The notes below the pieces were generated by a model. It had not been told where the DNA came from, searched no databases, and was given only the letters and a program-made list of their open reading frames with translations. 64,000 nucleotides of DNA from Solanum dulcamara (taxonomy: Eukaryota; Streptophyta; Magnoliopsida; Solanales; Solanaceae): the NCBI RefSeq assembly GCF_947179165.1, contig NC_077245.1, positions 18,322,740 through 18,386,739 on the forward strand. The letters run 5' to 3'. The position numbers and the translations under genes were made by a program. Positions 59,349 to 64,000 of this stretch are shown here, in pieces; within the stretch, counting starts at the first letter, position 1, and each line of letters opens with the position of its first letter.

Positions 59349-60713
59349 ATGGTTGATAATCAAAATTTAGCAGCCGATCTTTCACAATCGCAATCGTCGA
59401 GTGAAAGGATAGTTATAGAATATGGTCATCCCTTGTATGTACATCCATCTGACACATCGGGATGTGTTTTAGCACTGGTGAAACTCACCGAATTTGAAAA
59501 CTATGGGGTATGGAGTCGAGCTATGAGAATGTCTCTTCTAGCTAAAAAGAAGCTAGGTTTTGTGACTGGCACATGCAAAAAGAAATCGTTTGATGAATCG
59601 CTTCATGAACAATGGAAGACAGTGAGTGCAATTGTTCTCTCGTGGATCTTGAATACAGTATCGAAAAACCTGTTGAATGGCATTGTGTATACGTCAGATG
59701 CACATTTAGTCTAGAAGGATCTGAAGAAAAGCTTTGATAAGGTAAATTGAGTACGAATCTTTCAGGTGCACACAACAATTGCAAATCTTAAACAGGGAAC
59801 CAATCCAGTGTCAATGTATTTCTCCAAATTGAAGGAACTGTGGAGTGAGTCTGATTTGATAGCTCTTTCTTCGAACTGTGGTTGTCCAAAGTCTAGGAGC
59901 TACGTTGAGTACCTGCAGCAGCAAAGGTTGATGATGCAGTTTTTAAGTGGTTTAAACGAATCTTATGATCAAGCTAAGCGGCAAATTTTGATGAAGTCTA
60001 ATGCACCATCTGTAACTCAGGCTTATGCCCTGATAGTACAAGATGAAAGTCAACAGGCAAATATTGAGAAATCCAATCCAATAACAATGCAAGTCAAAAG
60101 AAATGATAACTACAAGAGAGGCAATTCAATGTATTGTGAAAATTGTCATATGAGAAATCATACAAAGAAGGATTGTTACAAACTTATTGGATATCCTTCA
60201 GAAAGGGATAACAAAACCAACAGAAAAATGGAAGAAGCTCATGATGGTTACAGGAAGGATAATAACTATCGTGAAGGATGGAGGAAGGAAAGATACAAAG
60301 AAAGATACAAGAGGGATAATAATGAAGGATGGAGAAAGGAAGCACATGCCGTAGTTGTTAACAATGCAGACTTTGCTCAAGGGAAATATGTAGGTAAGGA
60401 TGATACTAGGGGCCAGTATGCTGATGATAATAGAAGAGGTGATGACAAGAGTAGTCACCATTATTCAAAAGATCAGTACAAGCATATCAATGGCTATGGC
60501 AATGACTCTGAAGTATATGAAGCTCATATGATAGGTATTGTGACCTATTTAATGTCTCAGTTAGAAAAACGTGAATGGATAATTGATTCTGGTGCATCTC
60601 ACCATGTCACTGCAAATGATAAGTTACTAAAGAACATTCATAGCCTACAAACTAATAAAGGAGTAAGGATGCATTTACCAAATGAAAGCACAGTTCCAAT
60701 TACACATACATGA
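59349..60713 (+). pseudogene. gag and protease of the Copia element
   Basis: Starts MVDNQNLAADLSQSQSSSER. Frame one is open to a TAG at about 59712, and after a short damaged stretch the gag continues from 59766. Landmarks are LTEFENYGVWSRAM, WILNTVSKNL, LMMQFLSGLNESYDQ, a CCHC zinc knuckle YCENCHMRNHTKKDCYKLIG (about 60132-60191), a charged Lys/Arg/Asp/Asn-rich spacer, and the protease motif WIIDSGASHHVTAND (about 60576-60620). It ends at a TGA at 60711-60713; pol-like sequence continues after it (VLFVPDFKYNLLSVSKLTK). Confidence 0.85.
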
Positions 60714-60841
60714 TGTGCAGAACTATTTGGACAAGAAAAGATTACAAATGTGTTATTTGTGCCTGATTTTAAATATAATTTGTTGTCAGTGTCCAAATTG
60801 ACCAAGATCACTGTATTTTTTAGGATCTATACAGTGGCAGG

Positions 60842-62223
60842 GTGAAAGGGATTGGTAGGTTGCAAGGAGGACTATACATTTTCCAAGGATCAGCTGACGA
60901 CTCTGATGCACAAAGAGGAAATATAAGACAAGTTTACCTAGCAGATGCTGATGAAAGATACAATTTATGGCATAGAAGATTAGGCCATCCTTTCATATCT
61001 ATAATGAAGACTATGATAGAGTTCAAAGATAAGATTGACAAGAATGTGCATAATAATTGTAAGATTTGTCCTTTAGTGAGACAGACCAGATTACAGTTTC
61101 CTTTAAGCATTTTCTAGAGCTGATCAGCCTTTTGAACTTGTTCATTTTGATTTGTGGGGTCCTCACAAAACTCCTACTTTTAGTAAGAAGAGTTATTTCC
61201 TCACCATTGTTGATGATCATACCAGATATACTTGGATCTATTTATTACAGCTAAAGACTGAAGTAATTATTATTTTGAAGTAATTTCTTGCCTTTGTGAA
61301 TACTCAGTTTAATTGCAAAGTCAAGACTATTAGGTCTGACAATAATACTGAATTTTTTAACTCTCAATGTTGTGAGTTATTACAGAGCCTAGAGATAATT
61401 CATCAAAGTAGCTGTCTTTATACACCTCAACAAAATGGGGTGGTTGAGAGAAAGCATAGGCAGTTCCTGGAGATGGCAAGAGCTATTAAGTTTCAGGCTA
61501 CTTTTCCAACTAAGTATTGGGGTTGTTGAGAGAAAGCATAAGCAGATCCTGGAGATGACAAGAGCTATTAAGTTTCAGGCTACCTTTCCAACTAAGTATT
61601 GGGGTTTTTGTGTTAAAGTTGCAGTGTATTTGATGAATAGGTTGCCATCAAGTGCCTTGAAGGGCTACACTCCTTATGAGTTATTGCATCATAAAAGGGC
61701 CTCTCTTGATCATCTAAAGATACCTGGTTGCCTTTATTTTGTCACTACATTGCCTAGATCAAACAAATTTGCTTATAGAGCCAAAAAAACTGTATTCATG
61801 GGCTTCTCAGAGACCCAAAAGGAATATATTGTGCTTGATCTATCTACTAATAAGTTTTTTGTTAGCAGGAATGTGGTGTTCAAAGAATGTCAGTTTCCTT
61901 TTAGCAATATTGCAGACTCAAGTGGTAACACATTTTTGCAAATCTGTCTTGTTAAATCTTTATATGATTCTCCTGTTCCTGCTCACATCTATCAGTCTCC
62001 ATCAGCAGTAGTAGTAAATAATGATGCTACAGATGCAGTAGCAGTAATTGATGCTGCAGATGCAGTAGAAGAAGTTGGTGTTGCTCTTGCTGCTGTCACT
62101 AGCAACAGACCAATTAGGATAACCAAACAACCTGGATGGTTAAATGACTATGTTGTAATGCTAGTCATGATGGAAATCACATCTACTCCATCAACAAGTA
62201 TTTGTCATATGCAGGAATATTAA
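60842..62223 (+). pseudogene. Integrase region of the Copia element, frameshifted by an 82-bp duplication
   Basis: Contains the pre-integrase motif NLWHRRLGHP and CKICPLVRQTR (about 60963-61090), then in another frame HFDLWGPHKTPTF, TIVDDHTRYTWIYLL, and from 61296 VKTIRSDNNTEF and YTPQQNGVVERKHRQ, the Copia integrase core. An 82-bp tandem duplication (61443 and 61525) shifts the frame. The second copy continues with VYLMNRLPSSALKGYTPYEL and FMGFSETQKEYIVLD. A poly-Ala/Val/Asp low-complexity stretch (about 62010-62095) precedes the RT. Confidence 0.87.
61443..61606 (+). repeat. 82-bp tandem duplication in the Copia integrase
   Basis: Two copies starting GTTGAGAGAAAGCATA at 61443 and 61525, differing at a few positions. 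82 is not a multiple of three, so the integrase frame is lost. Confidence 0.92.
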
Positions 62224-63828
62224 ATAAGTATAAGAGCTATTTGACTAAGTTCTCTACCTTGACTGAACCTAAAAACTTTAAGGAAACTTTAAGGGATATA
62301 AAGTGGGTAGAAGCTATGCCGTAGGAGATGACAACTCTAGAAGATAATCACACTTGGAAGATTGTTGGTCTTCCAAATGACAAAAATGCAATCTAAATGG
62401 GTGTATAAGATCAAGTATAAGGCTAATGGGGATATTGAAAGATTCAAGGCAAAGTTAGTGGCAAAAGGATATAGTCAAAAGGAAGGTTTTGATTATCATA
62501 AAACTTTTTCTCCAGTGGCAAAAATGATCATTGTGAGATCAGTGATTGCACTAACAGCATCAAAAGGATGGAAACTTCATCAAATGGATGTATACAAAGC
62601 TTTCTTGCAAAGAGATCTTTATGAAGAAGTCTATATGAAGTTACTAGAAGGGTTCAACAGACAGGGAGAGATTAAGGTGTGCAGGTTGTTAAAATCTTTG
62701 TATGGCCTAAAGCAGACATCAAGACAGTGGAATATCAAGCTAACTGATGCACTGATAGCTGCAGGATTCAAATAGAGTCTTCACGATTACTCACTCTTTA
62801 CAAAGGAATCAGGTAACAACATTGTTATAATCCTTGTATATGTAGATGACCTGCTTATCACTGGAGATATCAACAGTCTCATAGAGGAAGCCAAGAAGAT
62901 TCTGCATCATGATTTTAAAGTAAAAGACTTAAGGGAACTCAAATATTTCCTTGGTATAGAGGTATTGAGATCACAATGTGGTATTATCCTTGATAAAAGG
63001 AAATACATATTGGAGCTTATATTAGAAATGGGCTTAGCAGGCACAAAGCCAGCTGCCACACCACTGAAGGTTGGAAACAAATTGACTACTATGGAATATG
63101 ACAGAGTTGTTGGAGTCAAGAATGATGAAGCTCTAGAGGAGGCATTAAGGTATCAAAGGCTAATAGGAAAGTTCCTGTATGTCACCATTACTAGACCAGA
63201 CATTAGCTTTGCATTCCAAACACTAAGCCAATTTATGCAAGAGCCTAAAATTTCACATTGGGAGGCAGCTGTCAGAATAGTCAAGTACCTGAAGAATGCA
63301 CCAAGTCAGGGTCTCATTTTTAGATCACAATATACACATGAGATAACATGCTGGTGTGACTCAGACTGGACAACATGCCCAAACACAAGAAGATCCATTA
63401 CAGGTTATGCAGTGAAGTTTGGAGAGTCATTAATCTCTTGGAAATTAAAAAAGCAACAAACTGTATCCAAGAGCTCAGCTGAAGCTGAGTATAGGAGCAT
63501 GGCAGCCGTTGTGGTAGAAATCACTTGGTTGCTGGGCTTATTCAATGATCTTGGAGTGGAAGTTAACCAACCAGTGACAGTTTGGAGTGATAGCAAGGCA
63601 ACGATTCAACTGGCAACAAATCCAGTATATCATGAGAGAACAAAGCACATCAAAATTGATTGTCACTTTATACGGGACAAGATAAAGAAAGGCACAATAA
63701 AGACTGAATTTGTGGAAACACATAATCAACAGGCAGACTTGATGACAAAGGAATTGAGCAGGCAACAGCATGTGTATTTGATGAACAAGTTGGGAGTGTT
63801 AGATGTTCTGCACCCTCGAACTTGAGGG
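62224..63828 (+). pseudogene. Reverse transcriptase and RNase H of the Copia element
   Basis: After a damaged linker, the RT is open at 62362-62775: [45 protein letters not shown] and [17 protein letters not shown] at 62773-62775 interrupts it. The frame then continues with the polymerase motif LVYVDDLLITG (about 62836-62868), YFLGIEVL, and an RNase H domain in an open frame to 63825 (TRPDISFA, CDSDWTTCPNTRRSITGY, SSAEAEYRSMAAV, VWSDSKATIQLA, ADLMTKELS). Apart from the stop it appears well preserved. Confidence 0.9.
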
Positions 63829-63832
63829 GGAG

Positions 63833-64000
63833 TATTAGTGGTGACATGTGGCATGTGTTGTGCACATGGTGTAAGTGGTGTAAAGTGTAATTAGTTAGAT
63901 AGTTAGTTAGTAGTGGGTCCCACATTAATTAAGTGATTAGAGGGGGTTAGAAACTTGGCTTAGCTAAGTATAAGTGAGTAGTGTACAGTTGTATGTAGTC
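63833..64000 (+). repeat. 3' LTR of the Copia element, partial
   Basis: Follows the polypurine tract GAGGGGGAG and matches the 5' LTR from TATTAGTGGTG through GTACAGTTGTATGTAGTC. It is cut by the window end. Confidence 0.9.

Larger units (their letters stand above)
57512..64000 (+). other. Intron 3 of the chorismate mutase gene, open at the right edge
   Basis: From donor GTAAAT at 57512 to the window end no exon encoding the expected next chorismate mutase segment was found, giving an intron of at least 6.49 kb if the gene is intact. It contains plain AT-rich sequence (57512-58436), a fold-back repeat and a Copia element. Confidence 0.65.
58907..64000 (+). mobile_element. Copia retrotransposon in chorismate mutase intron 3 (3' LTR cut by window end)
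   Basis: A Ty1/Copia element in the same orientation as the gene. The 5' LTR is 58907-59230, the tRNA-Met primer-binding site starts at 59231, gag-pol spans 59349-63825, a polypurine tract is at 63824-63832 and the 3' LTR begins at 63833. About 110 bp of the 3' LTR lies beyond the window, so the target duplication cannot be checked. Domain order (gag, protease, integrase, RT, RNase H) is that of Copia. A few stops, frameshifts and one 82-bp duplication make it non-autonomous. Confidence 0.92.

Overview
This is nuclear DNA of a flowering plant, most likely Solanaceae. The evidence is AT-rich sequence, GT-AG introns in plant gene families, a SINE fragment resembling the Solanaceae TS/SolS type, and Gypsy LTRs beginning TGTAATGACC. 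I cannot name the species.

Only three host genes are supported. At the left edge is the 3' part of a leucine-rich-repeat receptor-like kinase gene on the + strand (to 2759), whose kinase domain lacks several catalytic motifs. Convergent to it is a complete six-exon gene on the - strand (12070 to 4149) for the plastid pyruvate dehydrogenase E2 subunit; its third intron is 5.86 kb and full of repeat debris. At the right is the 5' half of a cytosolic chorismate mutase gene on the + strand (from 55965). Its later exons are not in the window, and a 5-kb Copia element lies in the open third intron.

The middle (about 14.5-45.5 kb) is a transposon nest that can be ordered by target-site duplications and reading-frame continuity. 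A decayed Copia pol was split by a + strand Gypsy element (19186-44729). Its pol was split near the 3' end by a - strand Gypsy element (26020-42465). That element's gag-pol was then split twice, by LTR insertions now seen as solo LTRs (31151-33689 and 35044-38900). A further solo LTR (14529-16851), a LINE ORF1 relic (17.3-18.0 kb) and an LTR fragment (18.0-18.4 kb) lie to the left.

Right of the nest are MITEs of Harbinger and Stowaway type, then a 5'-truncated LINE (48493-54749) with a 10-bp target duplication, a poly(A) tail, an open reverse transcriptase/RNase H frame and an unusual 3.1-kb 3' region made of repeated modules. That 3' region is the most unexplained structure in the window.

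The three genes belong to unrelated processes (receptor signalling, plastid acetyl-CoA supply, aromatic amino acid synthesis) and nothing suggests they work together.
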